A DNA stretch of 60,783 bases from JANWXD01 sp037446115 (GTDB taxonomy: Bacteria; Acidobacteriota; Terriglobia; Bryobacterales; Bryobacteraceae): contig JBBIJF010000026.1 of assembly GCA_037446115.1 (NCBI GenBank), forward strand, positions 1-60,783, read 5' to 3'. The translations under genes were made by a program, and so were the position numbers. Position 1 is the stretch's first letter; every line of letters begins with the position of its first letter. This document shows positions 1-9,198 of the stretch, in pieces. A model generated the notes under the pieces. It made no database searches. It saw only the letters and a list, made by a program, of their open reading frames with translations, and was not told the origin of the DNA.

Positions 1-142
1 GGACGACGAGGGAGCGGCTGGTGAGGCCGTGTTTGAGGGCGTTTTGGGCGGAACGGGCCTTGCCCTCGGGGGTTTTGGGACCGGTGGAGAGCTGGGCGTT
101 GGCGCGGTTGGCGGCGAGTTTGGCTTCTGAGATGGCTGCCAT
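1..142 (-). CDS. Partial small hypothetical protein, N-terminal 47 residues
   Basis: The first 47 codons of a minus-strand gene are visible; the rest lies off the left edge. The start is the ATG at 142, preceded by a good Shine-Dalgarno (AAAGGAGA, complement of 151-158). The protein opens MAAISEAKLAANRANAQLST and continues with a GPKTPEGKARSAQNALKHG block. This N-terminus recurs in many small hypothetical proteins of Acidobacteriota and Planctomycetes (family knowledge). It is rich in Ala, Lys and Arg, has no signal peptide, and its function is unknown. Confidence 0.75.
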   Translation of the reverse strand, partial: MAAISEAKLAANRANAQLSTGPKTPEGKARSAQNALKHGLTSRSLVV

Positions 143-175
143 GGGGTGAATCTCCTTTGGGGATTGAAGTTCGTG

Positions 176-196
176 AGGGAGCTCTGGAGGCTCCCT
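176..196. other. Perfect 7-bp inverted repeat between divergent genes
   Basis: AGGGAGC (176-182) and GCTCCCT (190-196) form a perfect stem around a 7-nt loop. It lies in the 266-bp divergent gap between the left-edge gene and rhaB. There is no T-run on either side, so it is more likely a regulatory or structural hairpin than an intrinsic terminator. The function is not known. Confidence 0.4.
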
Positions 197-311
197 GTGG
201 GAGTGTAGCCGCCCGATGGTGAACTTACGCCGGCGGGGATGAAGGAAGTACTTGAACCGCCGGGCGTCTCGAGTTTCCGAACCGCTGTGACCGGCGGATT
301 CTACATGCACA

Positions 312-323
312 GTTCCGCGGAAC
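312..323. promoter_or_regulatory. Candidate operator palindrome upstream of rhaB
   Basis: GTTCCGCGGAAC is a perfect 12-bp palindrome 85 bp before the rhaB start. The half-site GTTCCG also opens the imperfect palindrome at 40044-40060, upstream of the rhamnosidase-linked TonB receptor, but the half-site spacing differs. A shared regulator is conceivable but unproven. No convincing -10/-35 pair was seen in this gap. Confidence 0.3.
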
Positions 324-408
324 CGTCAGCGACATCAGGCCGAGTTGGCGAACGGGCTGGTATCGAGAGGCCCCGGATGTGGCGGGAGTGCGGCGCGCCG
401 GGCGGATT

Positions 409-1899
409 ATGATTGAAAATCCGGCCATGAAGCACTACCTGGCGTTTGATCTCGGCGCAGAGAGCGGGCGCGCGATGCTGGCGACGTTGTCGGATTCGCG
501 GCTGGAGCTCGAGGAGCTGCACCGTTTTGCGAACGTGCCGGTGCGGCTGCCAACGGGTCTCTACTGGGACAGTTTACGGCTGTTTTACGAGATAGAGCAG
601 GGTCTGGCTGCGGCCGGGCGCGAGCGGAAGGTTGCACTGGACGGCATCGGAGTGGACACGTGGGGCGTGGACTTTGCGCTGCTGGGCCGCGACGGCGCGC
701 TGGTGGCCAATCCGATGCACTACCGGGACACGCGCAACGACGGGATGCTGGAGCGCACGTTTGCAGTGGTGCCGAAGGAGGAGATTTTTGCGCAGACCGG
801 GATTCAGTTCATGCAACTCAACACGCTGTACCAGCTTTACGCCATGAAGCTGGCGGGCTCGCCCGGTCTGGAGGCCGCCGACATGCTGCTGTTCATGCCG
901 GATTTGTTCAATTACTGGCTGACGGGGGTGCAGCGTTCGGAACTGACGATTGCCAGCACGTCTCAGTTTTACAATCCGGTGGAGCAGCGCTGGGCTACGG
1001 AGCTGTTCGAGCGCCTGGAGCTGCCGGTGCACATTCTGCCGGAGATTGTGCCGCCGGGGACGTTGCTCGGACCGCTGCTGGGGCATGTGGCCGAGGCGGC
1101 CGGGCTCTGGGCGGCGCCCGTGTATGCGACGGCGAGCCATGATACGGCTTCGGCGGTGGCGGCCGTGCCCGCCCAAGGGGAAAGTTGGTGCTACATCAGT
1201 TCCGGCACCTGGTCGCTGATGGGGGTGGAACTGGCGGCGCCGCTGATCAACGAGCGGTCGCTCGAGTTGAATTTCACCAACGAGATCGGCGCCGCCGGGC
1301 GGATCCGTTTTCTCAAGAACATTGCCGGCCTGTGGCTGCTTCAGGAGTGCCGGCGGGCCTGGGCGGCGGAAGGCGTGCAGTACAGCTATGAGGAGCTGGC
1401 GCAGATGGCGGCCGGGGCTCGGCCGTTCGGCCCGCTGGTGAATCCGGACGCATTCTTGCACCCGGGTGAGATGCCTGCCAAGATCGCGGCGTTCTGCCGC
1501 GCCACGGGCCAGAGGTCGCCGGAGGCGCCGGGGGAGTTTTGCCGCACGGTTTTTGAGAGTCTGGCGCTGCGGTACCGGCAGGTGCTGGAGAGCCTGGAGT
1601 CGTTGCTCGGGAGGAAGCTGGAAGTGATCCACATTGTGGGAGGGGGCTCGCGCAACGCGGTGCTGAACCAGCTGGTGGCGGATGCGACCGGGCGCCTGGT
1701 GGTGGCGGGTCCGGCGGAGGCAACGGCGACGGGCAACGTGCTGGTGCAGGCGATGGGGGCGGGGCATTTGCGGGGGCTGGAGGAGGCGCGGGAGTTGGTG
1801 CGGCGCTCTTTCGAGCCAGCCCGCTTCGAACCGAAGGTGGACGAGCGCTGGGAGGCGGCCTACGAGCGCTTCCTGCGGCTGGCTGCAGCGCCGGCCTGA
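409..1899 (+). CDS. rhaB: Rhamnulokinase (FGGY family carbohydrate kinase)
   Basis: Phosphorylates L-rhamnulose to L-rhamnulose 1-phosphate in the cytoplasm, the second step of the phosphorylating rhamnose pathway. The 496 residues match the usual RhaB length. The N-terminal phosphate motif is FDLGAESGRA (residues 13-22). The catalytic Asp of FGGY kinases fits D245 in ATASHDTASA. ATP-domain motifs ISSGTWSLMG and HIVGGGSRN are both present. The ATG at 409 was chosen; the frame is open from a GTG at 379, and the ATG at 427 is also possible. No rhamnose isomerase or aldolase gene is adjacent, but GH106 and GH78 rhamnosidases lie at 44.9-53 kb. Other FGGY kinases are less likely because the sequence is RhaB-like throughout. 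Confidence 0.92.
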   Translation: MIENPAMKHYLAFDLGAESGRAMLATLSDSRLELEELHRFANVPVRLPTGLYWDSLRLFYEIEQGLAAAGRERKVALDGIGVDTWGVDFALLGRDGALVANPMHYRDTRNDGMLERTFAVVPKEEIFAQTGIQFMQLNTLYQLYAMKLAGSPGLEAADMLLFMPDLFNYWLTGVQRSELTIASTSQFYNPVEQRWATELFERLELPVHILPEIVPPGTLLGPLLGHVAEAAGLWAAPVYATASHDTASAVAAVPAQGESWCYISSGTWSLMGVELAAPLINERSLELNFTNEIGAAGRIRFLKNIAGLWLLQECRRAWAAEGVQYSYEELAQMAAGARPFGPLVNPDAFLHPGEMPAKIAAFCRATGQRSPEAPGEFCRTVFESLALRYRQVLESLESLLGRKLEVIHIVGGGSRNAVLNQLVADATGRLVVAGPAEATATGNVLVQAMGAGHLRGLEEARELVRRSFEPARFEPKVDERWEAAYERFLRLAAAPA

Positions 1900-1906
1900 A
1901 GGGGCG

Positions 1907-3298
1907 CTAGCTCCAGAGCTCGTGGACGGGCCCGTAGAGGTCGCGGTCGGAGAAGGGGACGTACTCGAAGCCGCGGCCGAGGGGGTCGTCGTGGCGCACG
2001 GTAGTCCAGTCAATGCCGAGGGCGGAGTAGATGGTGGCCTCGATGTCCTCGGGGCGGATATCCCGCTGGCGGGCCCAGCCCGGCTCGGCGGTGGCGCGGC
2101 CTTCGGCGTCCGTGGAGCCGATGGCGCGGCCGCCGCGGATGCCCGCTCCGGCCATCAGGACTGCCTGCTGCAAGAAATGGTCACGGCCGCTCTGGGCGTT
2201 GACGGGGCCGACGGTACGGCCGAACTCGCCCATGGCGACGATGAGAGTGCGATCGAAGGAACCGTCGGCTTTGAGATCGGCGATGAGCGCTCCCAGAGCC
2301 TTGTCGAACTGCCGGGCCAGAGAGTTCTCGTTGGCGGCATTGAGCGCTCCGGTGTAGATGCCGGAATGGTTATCCCAGCCGCCCACCGTGATCTGGATGA
2401 AGCGCGTGCCGAGGTCCGCCCTCAGGAGGTTGCGTGCGGTGATGCAGGCGTTGCCGAAAGCGCTGTTGCCGTAGCGCGCCCGCTCTTCGGGGCCGAAGGT
2501 GAATACGCCTTCGACGGCGGGGTTGTACATGAGCGTCCGGGCGCGCTCGTTGAAGACGATGCTTTCGGCAGGTCCGGGTCCCAGATCCGGGCCCGCGCGC
2601 CATTCGGAATCCATCTGAAGGAGGAGCTGGTAGCGGAGGTTGAAGCGATCCGGATCGTCCCGACCCTCGGGCCGGTGCGTCGTGTTGCCGAGGCCGGTTC
2701 CGGAAGGAGTGACGAAAAACGGCGAGTGTTCGGGCGGCAGATAACCGGCGCCCACGCCGCCGCCCGTGTTGAGCGAAACAAACGCGGGGAGAATCTGTTT
2801 TTCGCTCTTCGGTCCGAGTTCCAGGGAGACGACCGAACCGATGTGGGGTGCGATCTTGCCCAGGGCGCTGGTGGGATTGCGGCCGATCTGGACCCAGGTC
2901 TGCGCAAGTCCGTGGACCGCGGCCCAGGCGCGGACGGAACGGACGAAGGCGATCGAGTTCAGATGTTCGGCGAGCGAAGGCATGAGGCCTTGGGGAAAGC
3001 GAAGGTCGCCGTAGCTGGTGGGATTGAACTCCGGCGGCGTCCAGGAACCCTCCTTGAGGTCGAAGGTGTCCACGTGGCTGGGGCCGCCCGCCATGAGGAT
3101 AAAGATGCAGTTGGCGGCCTTGGCGATGGGGGTCACGGCGGCCTGGGCAACGGTTTCCATGGGCCGGTGCGGGAGCAAGAAGTATCCGCCCACCGCCGCG
3201 GCCAGGTGCCGGAAGAAGACGCGCCGTCCGATTTGGGGGCGGCTCCAAAAGTTCGTTCCGGGGATCGGGCCCCAGTCGAATCCGAAGCGATCCTTCAT
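1907..3298 (-). CDS. DUF1501 domain protein, Tat-exported
   Basis: A 463-residue member of the DUF1501 family, which has an alkaline-phosphatase/sulfatase-like fold but no established reaction. A twin-arginine segment (GRRVFFRHLAAAVGGYF, about residues 24-40) suggests Tat export. The family signature FILMAGGPSHVDTFDLK follows, and the C-terminal half contains MGEFGRTVGPVN and GRDHFLQQAVLMAGAGI. The ATG at 3298 was chosen over an upstream in-frame start because the longer N-terminus is low-complexity and overlaps the preceding gene. It lies 13 nt downstream of the DUF1549/1553 gene; the two types are typically paired in Planctomycetes and Acidobacteriota. It is convergent with rhaB, with only 7 nt between the stops. 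Confidence 0.88.
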   Translation of the reverse strand: MKDRFGFDWGPIPGTNFWSRPQIGRRVFFRHLAAAVGGYFLLPHRPMETVAQAAVTPIAKAANCIFILMAGGPSHVDTFDLKEGSWTPPEFNPTSYGDLRFPQGLMPSLAEHLNSIAFVRSVRAWAAVHGLAQTWVQIGRNPTSALGKIAPHIGSVVSLELGPKSEKQILPAFVSLNTGGGVGAGYLPPEHSPFFVTPSGTGLGNTTHRPEGRDDPDRFNLRYQLLLQMDSEWRAGPDLGPGPAESIVFNERARTLMYNPAVEGVFTFGPEERARYGNSAFGNACITARNLLRADLGTRFIQITVGGWDNHSGIYTGALNAANENSLARQFDKALGALIADLKADGSFDRTLIVAMGEFGRTVGPVNAQSGRDHFLQQAVLMAGAGIRGGRAIGSTDAEGRATAEPGWARQRDIRPEDIEATIYSALGIDWTTVRHDDPLGRGFEYVPFSDRDLYGPVHELWS

Positions 3299-3311
3299 TG
3301 CCTTTTGCCTC

Positions 3312-5219
3312 TCAATAGCTGAACAGAAATTCCGTCTTGTTGATGCAGACCCATGCCAGGTCTTCGATGGCCGCGCGGCGCTGCTCCGGGGTGGCGGCCT
3401 TGTCCAGATGCGCCAGGCCTGCGGCGCGCTCGTTCTCCGACGGGAAGCGGCCAAGAAACAGGAGAAACAGTTCGTCGAGCACCGCTCCGTTGGTGGGCAG
3501 CTGTGCGGCGGCCCGCAGCGTGGGAGAGGCGGAAACCCGGAGGCGGCTCAGCACGAAGTTGTCATTCATGAGATTCAACTGCTGGAGGATGGAGCCGGAC
3601 TGACTGCGCTGCTGCGTGTCCCGGTTGCCGCGGAAGAACGCATTCATGAAATTGGCCACGGCGCGGTTGGAGCGGGGCTCCACAGGTTCGGGCAGTTGCA
3701 AAGCCCACAGGACAAGATCGGTCCAGCCTTGCACCCTGTAGCGGCCGGGGATGCCGGTGGCCTGGGCGATGGCATCGTGGATCTCCTCGCCTTCGAGACG
3801 TCTGGGGTAGCGGCGAGCGAACAGAGGAACGTAATCGAGCTTCCATTCGCCGTCGTAGCGCGCGCTGAGCTGGTAGGCGGAGGATTGGACCAGCAGGCGC
3901 AGGAACGGCCGGAGGTGAAAGTCGAGGCTGCGGAATTCGGCGGCCAAGCGGTCCAGCAGCGCCGGATGGGCAGTCTGGAAGGTCCACGGCTCCTCGGGCG
4001 GACTCGAAGGTTCCAGGCGGGCCGGATCGAGCGCATCCACGGGTTCGGCCAAGCCGTAGTTGAACATTTGCTTCCAGATCCGGTTGACGAGGTTGCGGGC
4101 GAACATCGGATCCTGGATCAGATTGTCTACAAAAGACGCGCGCCAGTTGCCATCGGAAGGAGTGGCGCGGTTGAGCCGGTATTCCGGAGTGATGCTGGTC
4201 AACGTCCCGATGGGGCGCCGGGCGGGACGGTTCCCGTAGTCAGTGTTGAGGGCGTAGGAGCCGGTTGCGGCATCGGTGACGTCCACGCTCCGGTAGTAGA
4301 AATCGTTTTGGTCGGTCCGGCGGTTGTTGAGTCGCATGCGGGAGAAAAAGGCCGCCATGCGCCAGGCTTCCGCCCGTGTGGCGCGTGCGCCCCAAAGGCT
4401 GACCTGCTCGAGATGCCCGCGACCGTCGTGACAGAGCAGGCAATCGTAGTGGCCGAGGCCGAGGAACGCGGTTGCGGTGCGCGCCAGCATGGCGTCGTAG
4501 GTGTCCTGGATGGGGCCCATGGGGGTGCGGGCTCCCACGGCCCAGTTCACCGCACCGGTGGCGTTGTCGTAGTTGTTGCCGCGCCAGGAGACGGCCTCGT
4601 AGGCGATGTCGCGGAACGACTTGTCCTGGGCCACGGAGGAACGGATCCAGGCGTGAAACGCGTTGCGCCCGTTGATTTGCCGGCTGAAGTTGGAAGCCTG
4701 GGCGTTGTTTTGGAGCAGGTCGCCGAGCCACAGGGTCCAGCGGTCTACGAATTCCGGGGAATCGAGCAGCCGCTCGATGGCGCGGTCCCGCTTGTCGGGG
4801 GAGGTGTCGGCCAGGAAGGCGCGAATCTGATCCGGGGTGGGGAGCCGTCCGGTGAGATCCAGAGTGACGCGGCGGAGGAACTCGGCGTCCGAGGCCAGAG
4901 GCGCCGAAGGGATCCCGAGCGCCGCCAGGCGCCCGAAAATTTCGTCGTCAACGAAGTTGCGGCGCGGGATCTGGTCAGCCGGCACTGTGGAAGCGGCCAG
5001 GACTCGCGGACCCGACTTCGCGAATGCGCGGACACGATCGAACAGGTCCTGGCGCCCGCGAGACTCCCGGCTGAGGTAGCCGTCCGGGTTGACGGCGAAG
5101 GTGCAGTCGTTGATGCTTACCTGCTTTTCGGCCGCCGACGCAGGTCCGGCAAGCAAAACGATGCCGAAGAAGATTGCGGCACCGGGCAAAACGCGGCTGG
5201 TCCCAGTTATTCCCTCCAT
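3312..5219 (-). CDS. DUF1549/DUF1553 secreted protein with a CxxCH motif
   Basis: A 635-residue exported protein. It starts at ATG 5219 with a signal peptide (VLPGAAIFFGIVLLAGPASA). The DUF1549 part contains DDEIFGRLAALGIP and the FLRRVTLDLTGRLPTPDQIRAF block typical of the family; DUF1553 occupies the C-terminal half (RNLVNRIWKQMFNYGLAEPVD onward). A cytochrome-c-like CLLCH motif sits at residues 260-264, so covalent heme binding is possible. It is the first gene of a two-gene unit with the DUF1501 protein. The function is unknown; the family is often found near sulfatases and glycan-degradation genes. The frame stays open further upstream, but the signal peptide fixes the start. Confidence 0.87.
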   Translation of the reverse strand: MEGITGTSRVLPGAAIFFGIVLLAGPASAAEKQVSINDCTFAVNPDGYLSRESRGRQDLFDRVRAFAKSGPRVLAASTVPADQIPRRNFVDDEIFGRLAALGIPSAPLASDAEFLRRVTLDLTGRLPTPDQIRAFLADTSPDKRDRAIERLLDSPEFVDRWTLWLGDLLQNNAQASNFSRQINGRNAFHAWIRSSVAQDKSFRDIAYEAVSWRGNNYDNATGAVNWAVGARTPMGPIQDTYDAMLARTATAFLGLGHYDCLLCHDGRGHLEQVSLWGARATRAEAWRMAAFFSRMRLNNRRTDQNDFYYRSVDVTDAATGSYALNTDYGNRPARRPIGTLTSITPEYRLNRATPSDGNWRASFVDNLIQDPMFARNLVNRIWKQMFNYGLAEPVDALDPARLEPSSPPEEPWTFQTAHPALLDRLAAEFRSLDFHLRPFLRLLVQSSAYQLSARYDGEWKLDYVPLFARRYPRRLEGEEIHDAIAQATGIPGRYRVQGWTDLVLWALQLPEPVEPRSNRAVANFMNAFFRGNRDTQQRSQSGSILQQLNLMNDNFVLSRLRVSASPTLRAAAQLPTNGAVLDELFLLFLGRFPSENERAAGLAHLDKAATPEQRRAAIEDLAWVCINKTEFLFSY

Positions 5220-5235
5220 GCCAGTGATTGACGCA

Positions 5236-5241
5236 ATTATA
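5236..5241 (-). promoter_or_regulatory. Candidate -10 box (TATAAT) for the DUF1549/1553 gene
   Basis: Reading the minus strand, TATAAT lies 16 nt before the ATG at 5219, in an A+T-rich patch unlike its surroundings. No good -35 hexamer was found at 17 nt. It implies a leader of about 10 nt. Confidence 0.4.
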
Positions 5242-5358
5242 AAATACGGGTTGACGTGCGGGAGCCCTTCTAGGGGAAAATGGAGGCTCGTTTTGGGAGA
5301 GCGGCTCTTGGGTCCTGATTGGAACCCCCGGAGGGCGCCGACCGTCAGTAAGGGCAGC

Positions 5359-5976
5359 ATGAAAGCGACGTGGGTCTTGCTTGCGGCGTTGCCGCTCGGC
5401 GGGCAGTCCTGGTACCCGAGGCATAACATTACGGTGGGAGCGGGCGCCGGGTTGCCGCGAGGTGAGCTGGCTGGCCCGTTCAGCAACAGCAGCGCGGTTT
5501 CCGTGGGGTATGGTTACCGCTGGCACCGGTATTTCCAGGCGGATTTCGGGATAGATACGGTGTTCCGGGCGGCACGCATTCGGGAATTTCTCCCGACCCA
5601 GATCGGGTTTCTGCGCATTCGGGACTACCAGTTTTTCCTGCCTTTCGGGGGGCGGGCGATTCTGCCGCTGGCTTCGGGGCGAGTGCTCGTGTCCGGAGGT
5701 GCGGGGGGTGCCTATTTGAGGTACTCGGAGCGGTTGAGCCAGCCGAGCGATTTCGTCCGTGTCGCCTGTCCGGTGTGCCGTTCGCGGAGTGGGTGGGGAT
5801 ACTACGGCCTGCTCGGGGGACGTTTCGCCCTGGACAGCGGGCGTCATTTCTGGGTGGGTGCGACCTCGAAAGTATACCGGGGACATACGGAGGGCGATCC
5901 GCTAGGCGATGTGCCGGGCGTGCGGACGCAGGATCGCTGGGTGAACGTTTTCGGAGAGTTCGGCTTCAGTTTCTAG
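5359..5976 (+). CDS. Small outer-membrane beta-barrel protein
   Basis: A 205-residue protein with a short signal peptide (MKATWVLLAALPLGGQS). The rest is built of alternating aromatic and polar beta-strands (VSVGYGYRWHRYFQADFGID, GRAILPLASGRVLVSGGAGG) and ends in a C-terminal Phe (VFGEFGFSF), as expected for an outer-membrane barrel. The start at 5359 is preceded by AAGGG. Two Cys close together (VACPVC) are unusual for a barrel and may form a loop disulfide. It is divergent from the DUF1549/1553 gene, and its substrate or role is not evident. Confidence 0.7.
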   Translation: MKATWVLLAALPLGGQSWYPRHNITVGAGAGLPRGELAGPFSNSSAVSVGYGYRWHRYFQADFGIDTVFRAARIREFLPTQIGFLRIRDYQFFLPFGGRAILPLASGRVLVSGGAGGAYLRYSERLSQPSDFVRVACPVCRSRSGWGYYGLLGGRFALDSGRHFWVGATSKVYRGHTEGDPLGDVPGVRTQDRWVNVFGEFGFSF

Positions 5977-6009
5977 AAAGGACGCGCACAGTCGAGTCCC
6001 CCCGGCGGA

Positions 6010-8625
6010 TCAATACTGAAGCGAAACCTCGAGCTTGCGGCCGCCTTCGAGCCGTAGGGGCGGAGAGAACTCGATCGCAGCCTCGCCCTCCATCAGGCGC
6101 AATTCGGCAGGGGCCGATGCTTGCAGGCGCGCCCGGGGCCGGGAGAAGGGCAGACGGAGCCGGGCCAGCTCAATGTGTCCCTCGGTGATCTCGACGGCGG
6201 CGTCGAAGACTCCCGGAGTCAGGTCCTGCCGGTAGGTTCCCCAGGCCGTGCCTGCGCAGAACAAGCACCGGAAGGCAGCCTGGCGGTAACGGGGACGGAA
6301 GGCGATTTCGCGGCGGGGTGCGGAATAGTGAAAGCCGCTCAGAGCGGTCAGCAGCGACCAGCTGGCCATGGCGCGCGCGTAGTGGCTTCCGCATTCGAAC
6401 TCGTTCCAGGGGTTGCGGCGGATGCCGTCGTGGCGGTCGCGGACGGCGCGCACGATGGTGAGCCCCTCCTTCAGCATGCCCTCGTAGATCAAGTGTGCCG
6501 CCACCTGGTACTCGATGCCGGACCAGACCTCGTCGGAGTAGACGAAAGGCAGCTCCGGACGGCCGCCCCGCGGCCAGCTGCAAAGCAGCAGGCCCTTGTC
6601 GTCGTTGAGTGCATAAAGCCGCTGGACGTTCGGGAAGTCCTCGAAATGCTCGCGAAAGTTGTACCGGAAGACGGAGGCCAGCGCCTGCCGGATGTGCTCC
6701 GCCGGCAGGAGCTTGCCGAGGCCGATCACTTCGGCAAACCACTGGCCGAGCAACTGGTCGGAGAGGCAGCCGTCACCGTACTGGTATCGGGCGGCCTTGG
6801 GGTTTGAGGCATCAATGCGCTGGACGTAGTATTCACCGTTCCACAGCAGTTGATCGAGTTTGGTGCTGCCGGTGCGCGCCAGCCGTTCGTACTCTTCGGC
6901 CGCGGCCGTATCGCCGAGGTGCCGGGCCATGCGCGCGGCGGCGGTGAGCGCCCCGAGGTACAGCGTCCCCATCATCGTGTTGGGACCGTAGAACTCGATG
7001 TCGTAGGTGTTGTGCTGCTCACCCTCCATGACGCCGTCGCGATCGGCATCCCATTTCGTCCAGGCATATTCAAGCGCGCGCTTGACCTCGGGCCAGAGCT
7101 TCCGCAGCCAGGCGTCGTCTCCGGAGAGCTGCCACTCACGGTAGGCCTTCATGACACAGCCCATCTGGCCGTCGGCGGCGGGGAACGGCACGCGGCCGCC
7201 CTTTTCGAGGGGCACGGCAGTGCGGAAGCCCATGCTGCCGTCCTCGCGCATGTTGACGAGAAAGTCGGTCTCGCGCATGCTGCGCTCCAGCTCAGGGAAC
7301 AGGAAGGCCATGGCCTGGGCGTAGTTGTAAACGTGGGTGCAGTTCATGGGGCAGCAGCCGGAATCGTCGTTGCAGCCCTCGAAGGCCAGTGTCTTGTTTC
7401 CTTCGAGCACCATGACCGTGGGCGTGCGGATGATGGAGGCCTGGCTGGAAACGGCGTCGAGCACGGCCGGGGGCAGAGTGGAGCCGTAGAGGCCGTCGCG
7501 GTAGGCTTCCGAGCGGCGCCGTAAGGAGTCATAGTGCTCCAGCAGGTAGCGCGCCGGCTCCCAGGCTGAGGGCCACAGCGTGCCGTAGTGATTCTTGAGC
7601 ACGAGGCCGCGCAGTTTCTCTTCGTTGGTCCAGTTGATCTCCACGTTGGGAAAGTGCCAGGCCAGAACGAAGATCACTTTCCGGCTCCGGCCCGGCTCCA
7701 GGGTGAAGTGAGCGGCAAGCGTTGCGTACTCGGTGTAGCCGTTTTCCGAGGGCGGCGCGGTGTTGTTGGGGAAGCGGCCTTTTTCCAGAAATTCGTCCCA
7801 CCATTTGTGGAACTCGTCCCACCAGGAGCCGTGCTCCCAGCGGAGGCGGTAAGACAGGTCGCCATCGTGTGTGAGCAAAGCCAGGGTGCCGTAGCGAGGT
7901 GACGTAGGCAGCAGTTTGCGGGAGGACATGAAGATGCCTGCGACACCTTTGTCGCGGCGGAACTCGTTCAGGTTTCCTCCGAAGTGCGGGGCGCGGCGGC
8001 CGCCCCGGAGGCTGAGGGCAGCCGCGCCCAGCGGGTTCATCATGGAGAAGGCCACGGCGACGTCCATGGGCGAGTCCGCCCGGGAGGCGGTCGTATACTC
8101 CAGTACGGCCACGGGCAGGCTGGAGGCGCTGGTGTCCAGCGGGATCATGGGGTTGAAGGCTTCGAGCGTCACCATCACCGGAACGCGGGCGTCGGAGAGA
8201 TGGAGCTGAGCGAACGGGTAGGCGCCGACGAAGACGGCCCTTCGGAAACGGGGCAAGCCGAGGCTGGTTTCGCGCGGGACGCCGTGCGGGAAGTTGAACG
8301 GGGGCAGAGGCTGGCGTTCGAGCACGCGAATGATCGGCCGCTTCAGGCCGCCGCCCGCCAGGCGGATACTGGCGAAGGTAAAAGGATTACGCGAGCCCTT
8401 GGCAGGCCGGCCGAAAATTTCCCAGTCGCGAAGCTGGCCGTAGCCGCCGAGGGAAATCGTTCCGGTGCCGATTCCGCCGAGGGGGAAGGCGATTTCGCGG
8501 AGCGCTTCGCCGGAGAATCGCCGGCCGGGCATGAGCGGCAAAGCGGTTTCCGGGGAGCCGCCGGCGGCTCGGGCGGCGGTCGCTGCAGCCGCACTGACGA
8601 ACAGGCTCCGCCGGGTGAGCTTCAT
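6010..8625 (-). CDS. Secreted GH116-type glycoside hydrolase (DUF608, GBA2-like)
   Basis: An 871-residue exported protein related to non-lysosomal glucosylceramidase (GBA2) and bacterial GH116 beta-glucosidases/xylosidases. A twin-arginine N-terminus (TRRSLFVSAAAATAARAAG) suggests Tat export. The N-terminal beta domain opens with REIAFPLGGIGTGTISLGGY, and the (alpha/alpha)6 domain contains CCPMNCTHVYNYAQ and HNTYDIEFYGPN. The VYSDEVWSGIEYQVA block around residues 696-710 resembles the GBA2 region holding the acid/base Asp, which would be D698 (inference). The start at 8625 was chosen for the signal peptide. The gene stands alone, convergent with the barrel gene. Exact substrate specificity cannot be read from sequence. 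Confidence 0.87.
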   Translation of the reverse strand: MKLTRRSLFVSAAAATAARAAGGSPETALPLMPGRRFSGEALREIAFPLGGIGTGTISLGGYGQLRDWEIFGRPAKGSRNPFTFASIRLAGGGLKRPIIRVLERQPLPPFNFPHGVPRETSLGLPRFRRAVFVGAYPFAQLHLSDARVPVMVTLEAFNPMIPLDTSASSLPVAVLEYTTASRADSPMDVAVAFSMMNPLGAAALSLRGGRRAPHFGGNLNEFRRDKGVAGIFMSSRKLLPTSPRYGTLALLTHDGDLSYRLRWEHGSWWDEFHKWWDEFLEKGRFPNNTAPPSENGYTEYATLAAHFTLEPGRSRKVIFVLAWHFPNVEINWTNEEKLRGLVLKNHYGTLWPSAWEPARYLLEHYDSLRRRSEAYRDGLYGSTLPPAVLDAVSSQASIIRTPTVMVLEGNKTLAFEGCNDDSGCCPMNCTHVYNYAQAMAFLFPELERSMRETDFLVNMREDGSMGFRTAVPLEKGGRVPFPAADGQMGCVMKAYREWQLSGDDAWLRKLWPEVKRALEYAWTKWDADRDGVMEGEQHNTYDIEFYGPNTMMGTLYLGALTAAARMARHLGDTAAAEEYERLARTGSTKLDQLLWNGEYYVQRIDASNPKAARYQYGDGCLSDQLLGQWFAEVIGLGKLLPAEHIRQALASVFRYNFREHFEDFPNVQRLYALNDDKGLLLCSWPRGGRPELPFVYSDEVWSGIEYQVAAHLIYEGMLKEGLTIVRAVRDRHDGIRRNPWNEFECGSHYARAMASWSLLTALSGFHYSAPRREIAFRPRYRQAAFRCLFCAGTAWGTYRQDLTPGVFDAAVEITEGHIELARLRLPFSRPRARLQASAPAELRLMEGEAAIEFSPPLRLEGGRKLEVSLQY

Positions 8626-8787
8626 GGTATTTGGGGCGGTACGGGGCAAGGGTACATTGGTTCGGCCGGGGAGGTCAAGGGGGACTTTGTAGATTGGGGC
8701 GGGAGGGGGCGGCCTCTTGAGGCGGCATTCTGAGTTGAGGTGGGCGGAGGTGCGGGCGGAGCGGGATTGCGAGAGCTACATGGGGAG

Positions 8788-9105
8788 TCAGTCGGGGAGT
8801 TCGAGCTCGACGTCGTCGCCGGAGATGCGCACGGGGTAGGCGTGGACATTTTCGGACGCCGGTCCGTCGAGGACCTGGCCGGTGCGGAGGTCGAACTGCG
8901 CGGCGTGCCAGGGGCAGGTGACGATTTCCCCGGAGAGGAAGCCTTCGGCCAAGGGCCCACCCACGTGGGTGCAGTCATTGTCGATGGCGTAGAGCTTGCC
9001 ATCCACGTTAAAGACGGCAATGTTGCGGCCCGCGACTTCCACCATGCGGCCGCCTTGAAGCTCCTCGAATTCGCTTTTGGTCCCGATTTTGACGTAGTGT
9101 GCCAT
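8788..9105 (-). CDS. Rieske-type [2Fe-2S] ferredoxin
   Basis: A 105-residue cytoplasmic protein holding a complete Rieske site: C45-x-H47 (DCTHVGG) and C64-x2-H67 (CPWHAAQF). It resembles the ferredoxin components of dioxygenases and the small NirD-like subunit. There is no signal peptide or membrane anchor, which excludes a bc1-type Rieske subunit. No oxygenase or reductase partner is next to it, so it is probably an electron carrier for an enzyme encoded elsewhere. The start at 9105 gives the standard length. Confidence 0.88.
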   Translation of the reverse strand: MAHYVKIGTKSEFEELQGGRMVEVAGRNIAVFNVDGKLYAIDNDCTHVGGPLAEGFLSGEIVTCPWHAAQFDLRTGQVLDGPASENVHAYPVRISGDDVELELPD

Positions 9106-9198
9106 AAGCCCAGAACGGATCGCGCCGTGTTGGGGGGCAACGCGCGTCCTTCAATGAGTACGATAGCGCGGTGGGAGCGGGGGGTCAACCGTCCCGTC

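Noticed and set aside
574..2013. Long minus-strand open frame of 479 codons over rhaB
   Set aside because: Shadow of rhaB in high-G+C DNA; Arg/Pro/His-rich with no domain.
1682..5231. Long plus-strand open frames (546 and 737 codons) over the DUF1501 and DUF1549/1553 genes
   Set aside because: They lie antisense to clear protein families, have low-complexity Gly/Ala/Val/Arg composition, and show no recognisable motif.
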